The notes: generated by a model not told the origin, from the letters alone. A stretch of 64,000 bases of DNA from Prevotella sp. (GCA_017469955.1 JAFUFJ010000005.1:186001-250000); one strand, 5' to 3'; shown: positions 1 to 8,234, numbered from the stretch's first letter. A program made the numbers and translations.

Positions 1-193
1 GCTCCTGGTCGAGTTCTTGCTTTGCACACTCGGTCGGAAAGATGTGGGACAAGTCTTCCCACGACAAGGGTTGACGGGTTGCAGGATGAATGGGCATCAT
101 GGGCTTGTTGGGCATTTCGGCCTGGATGTTATACCACTCTCTTGGCAACTCACTCTCTTCAAGGATGAATTTCTTTTGTCTGCTCATAGTCAT
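1..193 (-). CDS. trpB: Tryptophan synthase beta chain, TrpB2-like (partial, N-terminal end only)
   Basis: Only about the first 64 codons lie in the window; the gene runs off the left edge. The translated start reads MSRQKKFILEESELPREWYN, followed by IQAEMPNKPMMPIHPATRQP and LSWEDLSHIFP. This is the N-terminal lead of the TrpB2-type (TrpB-like) tryptophan synthase beta chains, which are longer at the N-terminus than classical TrpB and make tryptophan from indole and serine with PLP. Two in-frame ATGs are possible, at 193 and 187. No trpA is visible, so its partner cannot be judged. The gene is divergent from the gene at 323. Family assignment rests on the leader alone. Confidence 0.7.
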   Translation of the reverse strand, partial: MTMSRQKKFILEESELPREWYNIQAEMPNKPMMPIHPATRQPLSWEDLSHIFPTECAKQELDQE

Positions 194-271
194 TCGGTTT
201 AAAATAAAAGATTCTCCATCTGCAAAAGTACTCAGAAAAACCGACAAACATCATTATTTTCCTGCATATTT

Positions 272-302
272 TTTGCAGGATATGCAGAAATACTTAACTT
301 TG
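272..302 (+). promoter_or_regulatory. Bacteroidales-type promoter for the 323-2241 gene pair
   Basis: TTTG at 272-275, exactly 19 bases, then TAACTTTG at 295-302. This matches the Bacteroides sigma-ABfr consensus TTTG-N19-TAnnTTTG and lies 20 bases before the ATG at 323. Confidence 0.7.
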
Positions 303-322
303 CACATGAAAGTTGAATAGAT

Positions 323-817
323 ATGAAGAAAGAAAGTATATTTTCCATCCTGAGCAGTGCGCTGACGATTCTTTTGGGTGGCGTCGCAGGACTGTTGTCG
401 TTGCTGGGCGGATATGCCGTCAGCCTGTTTCTCAAACGCGACGAAGCCGACTATCCCATGGAAGCCTTCAGGCGGGAAAAGGCATCGCCGACGGTCGGCC
501 AGCTTGTCTCCAAATACGGTGAACCCGACGATGTCATCATGGTGAATGCCACCCTTGGCAACGAGGCCACGGGCGTCATACTGGTCTATTCGGCGCAAAA
601 ATTCTTCATCATCAACGGCAACAAGGTCAAGAACGACGAGATTTCAAGCGTTACTTTCAACAACACGGCCACGCCATATGTGGCCGGAGAATACCAGATT
701 GTGGTAAACACCACGCTCAGAGACCTGCCCTATCTCTACATGAATGCAGGGCCTGATGCCTCCTATGCGAAAGACATCATGGCCTCAATCGAGAAGTATC
801 TGCCCCAGACCCGATGA
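323..817 (+). CDS. Small membrane-anchored protein of unknown function
   Basis: 164 residues that I do not recognise. Residues about 8-36 form one long hydrophobic segment rich in Leu, Gly and Ala (ALTILLGGVAGLLSLLGGYA), probably a membrane anchor or uncleaved signal; there is no lipobox. The rest is soluble and mixed alpha/beta, with a conserved-looking stretch around GQLVSKYGEPDDVIMVN. The stop overlaps the start of the downstream symporter (ATGA, 814-817), so the two are almost certainly translationally coupled. The role may be tied to that transporter, but this is inferred from position only. Confidence 0.75.
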   Translation: MKKESIFSILSSALTILLGGVAGLLSLLGGYAVSLFLKRDEADYPMEAFRREKASPTVGQLVSKYGEPDDVIMVNATLGNEATGVILVYSAQKFFIINGNKVKNDEISSVTFNNTATPYVAGEYQIVVNTTLRDLPYLYMNAGPDASYAKDIMASIEKYLPQTR

Positions 818-2241
818 CCATCCTGCTCACCATTCTCGGCTATTTTGCCGTACTTCTGCTGTTCAGCAGGCTGACAACCCGCAAGTCTGACAACGAGACT
901 TTCTATCGGGCCAACCGCCGAAGCCCATGGTATATGGTGGCTTTCGGCATGGTCGGGGCCAGCATCTCTGGCGTAACGTTTGTTTCCGTGCCGGGAATGG
1001 CCGTCAAAACCGACATGACCTACATGCAGACCTGTCTGGGATTCATCCTCGGATATCTGGCTGTTGCGTTCGTGCTGCTGCCCGTCTATTACCGTCTAAA
1101 CCTCACAACCATCTACACCTACCTGCTCGAACGCCTCGGCAGGCGTTCGTATAAGACGGGAGCTTGCTTCTTTCTCTTGTCGAAGATGACGGGAGCTGCC
1201 GTGCGCTTCTTTGTCGTGTGCTTCATTCTTCAGCGCTTTGTCCTCGACGCCGCGGGCATCCCTTTCTGGGTGACAGTGCCCCTAATGGTGCTGCTTATCT
1301 GGCTCTACACCCGGCGAGGGGGCATCAAGACGCTCGTCTGGACTGACTCTTTCCAGACGCTTTGCATGTTTACGGCCCTCATATTGATCATCTATAAAGT
1401 GGTCGGAGCATTAGACATGACCGTCGCAGAGGCCGTCAAAGCCGTGGCCAACGACGAGCATAGCCGCATGTTTGTCTTCGGAGACTGGGTGAGCAGGCAG
1501 AACTTTCTGAAGATGTTTCTTTCAGGCATCTTCATCACAATCGTCATGACTGGCCTCGATCAAGACATGATGCAAAAGAATATGACCTGCCGAAACTTGC
1601 GCGATGCCCAGAAAGACATGTGCACCTACGGGCTGGCTTTTGCCCCTGCCAACCTGCTTTTCCTCTCGTTAGGGGTGCTCCTGATGATGCTTGCACGTCG
1701 AGAGGGATTGCCCATTCCGGCCTCGGGTGACGAGCTGTTGCCTATGTTTGCAGCCACGGGAGCCTTAGGAAAAGAAGTGGTAGTGCTGTTCACTATCGGC
1801 ATCGTGGCAGCCTCTTTCTCGTCGGCCGACTCTGCCTTGACGTCGTTGACCACCAGCTGGTGTGTCGACATCTGCGAGCGTCCCGACGATGAACGCCTGC
1901 GCCGACGCTCGCACATCGGCATGGCTGTCGTCTTCACGCTGTTCATCTTAGCCTTCAGAATGGTCAATTCGACCAGCGTCATCGATGCCATCTATATCCT
2001 CTGCAGCTACACTTACGGACCGCTGCTCGGACTGTTCAGCTTCGGACTGTTCACCCGTCGTCCCGTCAACGACCGCCTTGTCCCCTATGTTTGCATAGCT
2101 TCTCCCCTCCTATGTCTTGCCCTTGACACCTTTGCCAAGCAGCTTTTCGGCTATGTTTTCGGCTACGAACTCCTGATGCTCAACGGCCTTTTCACCTTTC
2201 TCGGCCTCTGGTTCTTGCCGGGAAAAAGCCGTCAAGAGTAG
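814..2241 (+). CDS. Sodium:solute symporter (SSS family)
   Basis: 475 residues with about 13 hydrophobic segments. The start carries the typical SSS pattern: a first helix, then FYRANRRSPWYMVAFGMVGA and ISGVTFVSVPG. The segment SFSSADSALTSLTTSW near residue 340 matches the conserved sodium-binding region of helix 8 in this family. These inner-membrane carriers move sugars, amino acids or other small solutes with Na+. The substrate cannot be told from the sequence, and no catabolic gene is adjacent. The start overlaps the upstream small membrane protein by four bases. The gene converges on trxB, with a repeat array and a hairpin between them. Confidence 0.9.
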   Translation: MTILLTILGYFAVLLLFSRLTTRKSDNETFYRANRRSPWYMVAFGMVGASISGVTFVSVPGMAVKTDMTYMQTCLGFILGYLAVAFVLLPVYYRLNLTTIYTYLLERLGRRSYKTGACFFLLSKMTGAAVRFFVVCFILQRFVLDAAGIPFWVTVPLMVLLIWLYTRRGGIKTLVWTDSFQTLCMFTALILIIYKVVGALDMTVAEAVKAVANDEHSRMFVFGDWVSRQNFLKMFLSGIFITIVMTGLDQDMMQKNMTCRNLRDAQKDMCTYGLAFAPANLLFLSLGVLLMMLARREGLPIPASGDELLPMFAATGALGKEVVVLFTIGIVAASFSSADSALTSLTTSWCVDICERPDDERLRRRSHIGMAVVFTLFILAFRMVNSTSVIDAIYILCSYTYGPLLGLFSFGLFTRRPVNDRLVPYVCIASPLLCLALDTFAKQLFGYVFGYELLMLNGLFTFLGLWFLPGKSRQE

Positions 2242-2285
2242 CCCTTCCCATGCCTTTTCCCAGATGAAAGGCAGCCCTTACTCTC

Positions 2286-2395
2286 CAGAAAGCTTTCCCT
2301 TTTCAGGGTAAAAGATGATGTTTTGCAGTGCAAAAGATCATGTTTTGCTCAGCAATAGTTCATGTTTTGCCTGCAGAACGGATGGCTTTCACACA
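2286..2395. repeat. 22-bp modular repeat array, five units (outer A-type, inner B-type)
   Basis: Five units of exactly 22 bp. Units 2-4 are B-type; unit 3 has the core GCAAAAGATCATGTTTTGC, with arms GCAAAA and TTTTGC. Units 1 (CAGAAAGCTTTCCCTTTTC) and 5 (CAGAACGGATGGCTTTCAC) are A-like. The ATGATG or equivalent centre recurs at 2315, 2337 and 2359. The array sits between the convergent symporter and trxB genes. Confidence 0.85.
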
Positions 2396-2434
2396 AAAAA
2401 GGGCAGGCCTTCCCGCGAGGAAAGCCTGCCTTTC
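2396..2434. terminator. Bidirectional hairpin terminator between convergent genes
   Basis: An A-run and T-run flank a strong stem, GGCAGGC...GCCTGCC, around TTCCCGCGAGGAA. It can serve both the symporter (+) and trxB (-). Confidence 0.75.
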
Positions 2435-2457
2435 TGCTTCATATTTGCGACAAGAAC

Positions 2458-3390
2458 CTATAGCGTCTGCAAGTAGCGTTCGGCTTCAAGGGCAGCCTGG
2501 CAGCCCGTTCCGGCAGCCACAATGGCCTGCCTGTAGGTGGGATCAGCACAGTCGCCGGCAGCAAACACGCCGGGAACCTTGGTTCGTGGCGTGCCGTTGA
2601 GGGTGCGAATATAGCCTGTTTCGTCAAGGTCGAGCCACTCACGGAATATCTCTGTGTTGGGCTTATGGCCTATGGCAAGGAAGAATCCGTCAATCTGTAT
2701 GTCGACAAACGACTCGTCGGCCTCGCCCTTCCGGCGCACAAGATGGGCTCCTTCCACCCCTCCTTCGCCGAAAAGTCCCAGCGTGTTGTGTTCGAAAAGC
2801 ACCTCAATCTTCTCGTTTTCGAACACTCTGCGCTGCATAACCTCAGACGCTCTCAGGTAGGATTTGCGCACAATCATGTAGACTTTCTTGCACAACTGGG
2901 CCAGATAGAGCGCCTCTTCGCACGCCGTGTCTCCCCCTCCTACCACGGCAACGGTCTTCTTCCTGTAGAAAAATCCGTCGCAGGTGGCACAGGCCGACAC
3001 GCCAAGTCCGTTGTACTTCTTCTCGTCGTCAAGACCAAGATACTTGGCTGACGCGCCCGTTGCTATGATAACAGTGTCGGCTTCCAGCTGAACGTCGCGG
3101 TCAGTTGTCACGACATAAGGCCGCTTTGAGAAGTCAACAGCCGTGATAATGCCGTCGCGGATGTCGGTTCCGAAGCGCTCTGCCTGGCGTCTAAGCTGAG
3201 CCATCATCTCGTTACCGTCGACCCCTTCGGGGTAGCCTGGGAAGTTTTCAACCACAGTAGTCTGCGTAAGCTGGCCACCCATCTGCATCCCGCAGTACTC
3301 AACTGGCTGCAAATTAGCCCTTCCAGCATAGATAGCTGCAGTATAGCCGGCAGGTCCGCTGCCGATGATAAGACATTTTACGTGTTCCAT
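2458..3390 (-). CDS. trxB: Thioredoxin-disulfide reductase
   Basis: 310 residues, the usual length for low-molecular-weight TrxB. It transfers electrons from NADPH through FAD to thioredoxin in the cytoplasm. Visible parts are the FAD-binding GSGPAG at about 10-15, the redox-active CATC at 134-137, the NADPH-binding GGGDTA at 151-156 and the C-terminal FAD contact GVFAAGDCAD. The gene lies 37 bases downstream of a glutathione peroxidase-type gene on the same strand, so both probably share the promoter at 4027. The pairing suggests that reduced thioredoxin feeds the peroxidase. Confidence 0.97.
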   Translation of the reverse strand: MEHVKCLIIGSGPAGYTAAIYAGRANLQPVEYCGMQMGGQLTQTTVVENFPGYPEGVDGNEMMAQLRRQAERFGTDIRDGIITAVDFSKRPYVVTTDRDVQLEADTVIIATGASAKYLGLDDEKKYNGLGVSACATCDGFFYRKKTVAVVGGGDTACEEALYLAQLCKKVYMIVRKSYLRASEVMQRRVFENEKIEVLFEHNTLGLFGEGGVEGAHLVRRKGEADESFVDIQIDGFFLAIGHKPNTEIFREWLDLDETGYIRTLNGTPRTKVPGVFAAGDCADPTYRQAIVAAGTGCQAALEAERYLQTL

Positions 3391-3427
3391 TGTTTCAGAA
3401 TTATCGCTGCAAACGATGTCCCAGCGG

Positions 3428-3979
3428 CTATTTCAGCAGCTCTTCTATCTGCTTCTCTATGTTCTCTGTCTTCTCAGTAGGTTCGAAACGAGCCACAACT
3501 ACGCCGTATTTGTTGACGAGGAACTTGGTGAAGTTCCACTTGATGTCAGCCTTCTGCTTGTAATCCGGATCGACATCTGAGAGCATCTTGTCAAGTACTG
3601 GTGCGATAGGATGGCTGTCATCCCAGCCGGCAAATCCCTTTTGTTCCTGCAAGAACTGATAGAGAGGATCGGCTTCAGGACCGTTGACCTTGACCTTCTT
3701 GAACCGTGGAAACTCGGTGCCGAAGTTCAGTTTACAGAATTCATGGATGCTTTCATCGGTGCCAGGAGCCTGCTGTCCAAACTGGTTGCATGGGAAATCA
3801 AGGATTTCAAAGCCCTGACTGTGATACTTTTCATAAAGCTTTTCCAGCTCGTCATATTGCGGAGTAAATCCACACTTGGTAGCCGTATTGACAATGAGCA
3901 GCACTTCGCCCTGATAGGAACGCAGCGAAACATCTTGACCTTTGCGGTCTTTTACTGTGAAATCGAAAACGGTTTTCAT
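3428..3979 (-). CDS. Glutathione peroxidase family protein (probably thioredoxin-dependent)
   Basis: 183 residues. It reduces hydrogen peroxide and organic hydroperoxides. The catalytic tetrad is readable: Cys36 (TATKCGFTPQ), Gln70 (FPCNQFGQQ), Trp148 and Asn149 (KWNFTKF). The peroxidatic residue is Cys, not selenocysteine. Many bacterial and plant Cys-type members use thioredoxin rather than glutathione, and the adjacent trxB fits that. No signal peptide is seen, so it is cytoplasmic. A TATCTTTG promoter box lies about 48 bases upstream. Confidence 0.93.
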   Translation of the reverse strand: MKTVFDFTVKDRKGQDVSLRSYQGEVLLIVNTATKCGFTPQYDELEKLYEKYHSQGFEILDFPCNQFGQQAPGTDESIHEFCKLNFGTEFPRFKKVKVNGPEADPLYQFLQEQKGFAGWDDSHPIAPVLDKMLSDVDPDYKQKADIKWNFTKFLVNKYGVVVARFEPTEKTENIEKQIEELLK

Positions 3980-4026
3980 CTCTTTGAGGTTGTTAATTAA
4001 TACTTTTGTGATTACATTCCACTATG

Positions 4027-4034
4027 CAAAGATA
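4027..4034 (-). promoter_or_regulatory. Promoter -7 box for gpx-trxB
   Basis: Minus-strand TATCTTTG, preceded by ATTCG, as in several other promoters here. It lies about 48 bases before the peroxidase ATG. Confidence 0.6.
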
Positions 4035-4209
4035 CGAATAAAAAGACGAAAAGCGATGGTTGTTTTTCGGGAAAAATGCCTGTCTTTATGTAAATTAACA
4101 AATCAAGCGCGGACTCTTGCAGGGGAAAATGAGGAAACATGCTGCACAAAATAGGGATTTTCCTATGCACTTTTAGGGGAACCTCCTTGCAGGAGTCTCC
4201 TGAATAGGC

Positions 4210-4217
4210 TACCTTTG
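4210..4217 (+). promoter_or_regulatory. Promoter -7 box for the 4281 lipoprotein gene
   Basis: TACCTTTG, with TTGC about 20 bases upstream at 4187-4190. The leader is about 60 bases. Confidence 0.55.
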
Positions 4218-4280
4218 CATCAGACAACTGAGTGTGAACAAATTTTCTTTGAGAACCCATAACCGATAGGAGACACTACT

Positions 4281-4715
4281 ATGAAGAAGATGTACAACCT
4301 GATGATGATGCTCATGGCAGGCATTATGACGATGAGTCTCTCGTCATGCTACGACGAAGACGAGGCAATAGCCTACCATCTGGCAGGCCAATGGGACGGA
4401 ATGATCACAGACATGCGGGGCAGACGCTTCGATGTTACGATGTATTTCGACCAGCATAACAACAGCATTTATGCCAACTATGGCACGGGCTATGAGATCG
4501 ATCGCGGATGGCAAGGGCGAACAAGCCATATCGGATTCGACTGGAAAGTGCGCGACGGAGAGATCTATATCAACTATTATGACGGAACTCGCGTGGTCGT
4601 AGACTATGACAATCTGCCCTACAACAATCGAGTGGGAACGCGCTTCACCGGCTACTTTGTCGACTGGGACACGGGCGAAACGCTGGCTGAATTCTACCTC
4701 ATCAGGGTGGACTGA
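4281..4715 (+). CDS. Lipoprotein of unknown function
   Basis: 144 residues. The N-terminus is a short signal peptide ending in a lipobox, SLSSC, with the lipidated Cys near residue 23, followed by acidic residues (YDEDEA). The mature part is rich in Tyr, Asp, Gly and aromatic residues and looks beta-rich (AGQWDGMITDMRGRRFDVTM, then a second half with VDYDNLPYNN). It resembles the lipocalin-like small lipoproteins common in Bacteroidales, but I cannot assign a family. It has its own promoter and is followed by a strong hairpin, so it is monocistronic. Confidence 0.8.
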   Translation: MKKMYNLMMMLMAGIMTMSLSSCYDEDEAIAYHLAGQWDGMITDMRGRRFDVTMYFDQHNNSIYANYGTGYEIDRGWQGRTSHIGFDWKVRDGEIYINYYDGTRVVVDYDNLPYNNRVGTRFTGYFVDWDTGETLAEFYLIRVD

Positions 4716-4732
4716 ACGATTCATCAACAACT

Positions 4733-4791
4733 GAAAGGCTGGGAAACCTGGCGAGAACACGATCGATTCTCCCGAGGTCTCCCAGCCTTTC
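4733..4791. terminator. Bidirectional hairpin terminator
   Basis: GAAAGGCTGGGA pairs with TCCCAGCCTTTC across a loop of about 35 bases that can form a second stem (GAGAA...TTCTC). It separates the convergent lipoprotein and asnA genes. Confidence 0.75.
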
Positions 4792-4810
4792 TGCTGCTGA
4801 CGGGCATGGG

Positions 4811-5848
4811 CTACAGGAGATGCATGCCCCGCTGCTCGCACTCTTGGCGCATGTCTTCGGGCCAGATGCTGGCCTGTATCTCTCCGATATGGGCTTTCTG
4901 GAGCAGCATCATGCACAGCCTGCTCTGCCCGATGCCTCCTCCTACCGTGAGTGGAAGCTCGCCGTTGAGCAGCTTCTTGTGGAAATAAAGTGCGCGTTTT
5001 TCTTCCTGTCCTGTGAGGCTTAGCTGACGCAAGAGAGCCTCGGCGTCGACCCTGATGCCCATCGAAGACAGTTCAACTGCCCGTCCGAGCACAGGATACC
5101 AGACGAGAATGTCGCCGTTGAGCCCCGCGAGCCCTTTCTCGTCAACCGTAGACCAGTCGTCATAATCGGGCGCACGTCTATCGTGTGGCGACCCGTTTGA
5201 CAGCTTTCCGCCGATACCAATGACGAAGACTGCGCCGTATTTCCGGCAGACTTCATCCTCGCGTTCCTTCGGACTGAGGTGCGGATATGCCTGCAAAAGT
5301 TCTTCGCTATGTATGAAATGGATGCCAGAAGGCAGGAAAGGGCGGAGCTGATGGTAGGTCTCACTGACCAAGAACTCTGTACGCAGCAGGGCGTCATAGA
5401 TGCGCCTTACGGTCTGCAGGAGGAAGGTTTGTGAGCGTTGTTCACGAGTGATTACGGCCTCCCAGTCCCACTGATCTACGTAGAGAGAGTGCAGGTTGTC
5501 GAGCTCTTCGTCGGCACGTATGGCGTTCATGTCGGTGTAAATACCGTAGCCTGGGGCCACGTTGTAGTCGGCCAGCGTGAGTCTTTTCCACTTGGCCAGC
5601 GAGTGAACCACCTCTGCCTGCTGCTCCTTCATGTCCTTGATGGGGAAGGTGACGGGGCGTTCCACGCCGTTAAGGTCGTCATTGATGCCCAGTCCCTGCA
5701 GCACGAAGAGGGGCGCCGTGACGCGCCTCAACCGCAGTTCAGTGGAAAGATTCTGCTGAAAGAAGTCCTTGATCAGCTTGATGCCCTGCTCGGTCTGGTG
5801 CCGGTCAAGCAGAGGTTTGTATCGTTCGGGGTATGCCATCCTGCTCAT
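4811..5848 (-). CDS. asnA: Aspartate--ammonia ligase
   Basis: 345 residues from the chosen start. It makes asparagine from aspartate, ammonia and ATP. The family signatures EVVHSLAKWKR, LHSLYVDQWDWE, RAPDYDDWSTVDEKGLAGLN, DILVWYPVL, ELSSMGIRVD and TVGGGIGQSRL are all present in order, as in E. coli AsnA. An open frame extends upstream to 5995, but the promoter box TAACTTTG at 5881-5888 falls inside it, so the start is taken at 5848 (MSRMAYPERY). 5839 is the alternative. The gene is single, with no linked nitrogen genes. Confidence 0.95.
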   Translation of the reverse strand: MSRMAYPERYKPLLDRHQTEQGIKLIKDFFQQNLSTELRLRRVTAPLFVLQGLGINDDLNGVERPVTFPIKDMKEQQAEVVHSLAKWKRLTLADYNVAPGYGIYTDMNAIRADEELDNLHSLYVDQWDWEAVITREQRSQTFLLQTVRRIYDALLRTEFLVSETYHQLRPFLPSGIHFIHSEELLQAYPHLSPKEREDEVCRKYGAVFVIGIGGKLSNGSPHDRRAPDYDDWSTVDEKGLAGLNGDILVWYPVLGRAVELSSMGIRVDAEALLRQLSLTGQEEKRALYFHKKLLNGELPLTVGGGIGQSRLCMMLLQKAHIGEIQASIWPEDMRQECEQRGMHLL

Positions 5849-5880
5849 TTTCTTCAGATTTGGTGGTGAAACGGATGCTG

Positions 5881-5888
5881 CAAAGTTA
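5881..5888 (-). promoter_or_regulatory. Promoter -7 box for asnA
   Basis: Minus-strand TAACTTTG about 33 bases before the chosen ATG. Its position decides the asnA start, because longer starts would lie upstream of transcription. Confidence 0.6.
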
Positions 5889-5972
5889 GCAATATAATTC
5901 AGAAGGAGGAAAAAATTCACCGCAAAATAGGCTCCTGCTGACGGTAAACTGCCAAAAAAGTCAGCATAATAT

Positions 5973-6003
5973 TTTGCCGTCTGCCCGATAATCACTACCT
6001 TTG
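5973..6003 (+). promoter_or_regulatory. Promoter for tRNA-Arg
   Basis: TTTG at 5973-5976, 19 bases, then TACCTTTG at 5996-6003, ending 11 bases before the tRNA. Confidence 0.7.
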
Positions 6004-6014
6004 CAACCGCATTT

Positions 6015-6088
6015 GGTCCCGTAGCTTAGCTGAATAGAGCGTCAGATTCCGGTTCTGAAGGTCTTGGGTTTGAATCCCAACGGGATCA
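6015..6088 (+). tRNA. tRNA-Arg, anticodon CCG
   Basis: A full cloverleaf can be drawn. The acceptor GGTCCCG pairs with CGGGATC, the D arm is GCTT...GAGC, the anticodon stem TCAGA/TCTGA holds loop TTCCGGT (anticodon CCG), and the T arm is TTGGG/CCCAA with TTTGAAT. The discriminator is A. The 3' CCA is not encoded (ACA follows). Confidence 0.93.
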
Positions 6089-6096
6089 CAAATGAT

Positions 6097-6144
6097 GAAG
6101 ACTCCAAGGAAGAAAGCCCGGCTTTCGGAATTGGAGTCTTTTAT
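6097..6144 (+). terminator. Terminator after tRNA-Arg
   Basis: AAGACTCCAA pairs with TTGGAGTCTT, with an inner AAAGCC/GGCTTT stem, followed by a T-rich tail. Confidence 0.8.
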
Positions 6145-6185
6145 ATTTGCAGGAAAGCAGGTGCCAGACTTTCATCGATGCAACT

Positions 6186-6251
6186 CATACCAGGCACATG
6201 TATGGTTGATATTCATAAGATGTATGGACCGTACATCATAGATGTATGAAG
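6186..6251. repeat. 22-bp modular repeat array, C-type (three clear units)
   Basis: Unit cores are CATACCAGGCACATGTATG (6186), GATATTCATAAGATGTATG (6208) and CGTACATCATAGATGTATG (6230), each followed by a 3-bp spacer. The next 22 bp begin CATATTGATG and end with the A-type arm CTTTCTC, a possible degenerate fourth unit. The array sits between tRNA-Arg and the convergent fusion gene at 6375. The remaining bases of this gap show nothing further. Confidence 0.75.
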
Positions 6252-6374
6252 CATATTGATGCCCTTTCTCCCGGTGAGGGGTAAGGCCGGTGGCGGCGAC
6301 TGGGCACGGACGGCCGCTTGAACAGCCTTCTTCACCGGCAGGTCTGCTTTCTCTTCTGCTCCTGAAGCGGCCCT

Positions 6375-8234
6375 TTACATCTTCACGGTCCTGCCCTTCT
6401 TGTGGCTCTTTATGGCCGCATTCAGTATTTCAACGACAAGGAGATTGTTGTCTATCGAGGCCAAGTCGGACGGCTCAACGCTGATATGTCCGCGTACGGC
6501 AGCACGAAGATAGCGGAAAGAGTCGTCGTAAGGCGAAGGCAAAGGCTGCGGACGACGGGCTGCAGGGGCTGCTCCGGGCAGGAGAACCTCCATCTCGTCG
6601 GCCGTCTTCTGATAGAGATATCCCCGGTCGCCGTACACATACATGTCCTTACGGTTCATGGGCCAGCACCAGGATGCCATGATCTGAACGGTGGCATGGG
6701 GATAGTTGACGAGAATGGTAGCATCGTCGTCAACGCGTGAATACTTGTCTTTCTTGTGCTGTTTGAGCACGGCTTGCACGCTCAAGGGGCGCTCGTTACG
6801 GAGTAGCCACGTAGCCAGATTGGCGCCATAGCAGCCGAAATCCATCACGGCTCCTCCCCCATTGCCCACAGGATCGGTCAGCCAGTCGGTGAAAGCCTTG
6901 CCACATCCTATCTCGAAAGGCCCCTGATGACCGTCGTAGACGTTGATGCGACGCACGGCTCCGACGGCATCTTCGTCGACGAGACGCTTCACTTCATGGT
7001 TGGCTGCATACCATGACGTCTCATAGTTGGTCAGCACCATGATGCCGTATCGGCGCGAAAGTTCGGCCATTCGGCGAGCCTCCTTCACGGTGGTGGCCAG
7101 CGGTTTCTCGACCATCACGTGGATTCCTCGCGGAGCACAGGCCTCTACGACCTGCAGATGGTCGTGGATGCTGCCGTAGGCCACTACGGCTTCAGGCCGT
7201 GTCTCGTCAAGCATCTGGCCGAGATCCTGATAGAAGCAGGCGTCGTTGACTTGCCCTCTCAGGCCGTTGTCTTTGAGATATCGCCCGTCAGCCTCCCACA
7301 CGCCGACGATTTCAAACTCCTTCCACGGGATGCGACGCACGACTTCCCAGAGATGTCCGTGAGTGACGCCGGCCACAGCAAGGCGCAAAGGGCGTTCGAG
7401 GGGTGTCACTTTACCTGGTTCGAGCATGGCCTTGTGGGCTGCCTGCTGCGCTATTCCGGCCAGCTTGTCGCTGATGTTTGCCGGATGATAGGCAGCACCT
7501 ACAGCCGAAATGCCGGTCAAAGCCTCCAGCCAAGTGCAGGCTGCTGTGTAGCGTCCGAGCCCTAAGTCGAGGTGAAAGCCGTCTCGGCAGAGGCGGTCGC
7601 CTATATAACTCGTGCGTGCATTCTGTATGGCTGTGCCCGTCGGAACGATGAATTCAATCTCTGGATGGCGAGCCTTTGCCTCGGCATAGGCACTGACTAT
7701 GGCCGAGTACATCTTCATTTGGTCGCGGTCATAGTTCTTGAAACCGCCATGACTGGAATCCCTTGAGTAGGCCCAGGTTTGGTGAAGTCCGAAGCGTACG
7801 TCCTTGTTCTTGCAAAGGCCGGCCACGTATTTGATCAAGTTGCCTAAGTAAGGCTCGTAGGTTTCGGGAAGTCCGGCCTCCTGACTCACCTGCTGAAAGG
7901 TGACGACATCCCACGGCTCGTCCTCGACAATGGCCTTCAACGACTGCGCCTTGGTGTTGGTTCTCGTGCCTTTCACTATCTTCCGATACTCAAAAGAGTT
8001 GCCCTCCTCGGTCACATCCCTCCAGTGAGACTGCAGACTTTGGCCACCTCTGCAGGCGTTTCCGATGATGAGTTCGAGGTTGTTTTCTTGCGCAAGTTCG
8101 TAAAGATGCTGCTCTACGGCGTCCTCAGAGAAACTGTTTCCCACGGCCAACACACGCAGAACCTGGGCTTGTGACACTGCCGTTACGGCGAGCATCCACA
8201 GCATAGAAAGGATAAAATAGACTCGTTGTTTCAT
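6375..8234 (-). CDS. Secreted DUF4886 / Gfo-Idh-MocA oxidoreductase fusion
   Basis: 619 residues with two enzymes in one chain. Residues 1-23 are a signal peptide ending SQAQ. Residues about 26-270 match DUF4886, an SGNH-hydrolase-like fold: GNSFS at 32-36 carries the nucleophile Ser, and DGFHLD at 218-223 supplies a DxxH pair. Residues about 282-619 are a Gfo/Idh/MocA dehydrogenase: AVAGVTHGH as the Rossmann loop, then MVEKPLATT at about 374-382 with the family EKP motif, and the C-terminal beta-sheet domain. A glycan or glycoside substrate is likely, with deacylation and oxidation coupled, but the substrate is unknown. Secretion of a nucleotide-dependent oxidoreductase is seen in Bacteroidota, where the cofactor can be held tightly. 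Confidence 0.85.
   Translation of the reverse strand: MKQRVYFILSMLWMLAVTAVSQAQVLRVLAVGNSFSEDAVEQHLYELAQENNLELIIGNACRGGQSLQSHWRDVTEEGNSFEYRKIVKGTRTNTKAQSLKAIVEDEPWDVVTFQQVSQEAGLPETYEPYLGNLIKYVAGLCKNKDVRFGLHQTWAYSRDSSHGGFKNYDRDQMKMYSAIVSAYAEAKARHPEIEFIVPTGTAIQNARTSYIGDRLCRDGFHLDLGLGRYTAACTWLEALTGISAVGAAYHPANISDKLAGIAQQAAHKAMLEPGKVTPLERPLRLAVAGVTHGHLWEVVRRIPWKEFEIVGVWEADGRYLKDNGLRGQVNDACFYQDLGQMLDETRPEAVVAYGSIHDHLQVVEACAPRGIHVMVEKPLATTVKEARRMAELSRRYGIMVLTNYETSWYAANHEVKRLVDEDAVGAVRRINVYDGHQGPFEIGCGKAFTDWLTDPVGNGGGAVMDFGCYGANLATWLLRNERPLSVQAVLKQHKKDKYSRVDDDATILVNYPHATVQIMASWCWPMNRKDMYVYGDRGYLYQKTADEMEVLLPGAAPAARRPQPLPSPYDDSFRYLRAAVRGHISVEPSDLASIDNNLLVVEILNAAIKSHKKGRTVKM

Noticed and set aside
5849-5995. 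N-terminal extension of AsnA
   Set aside because: It lies upstream of the promoter -7 box and is unrelated to the AsnA family.
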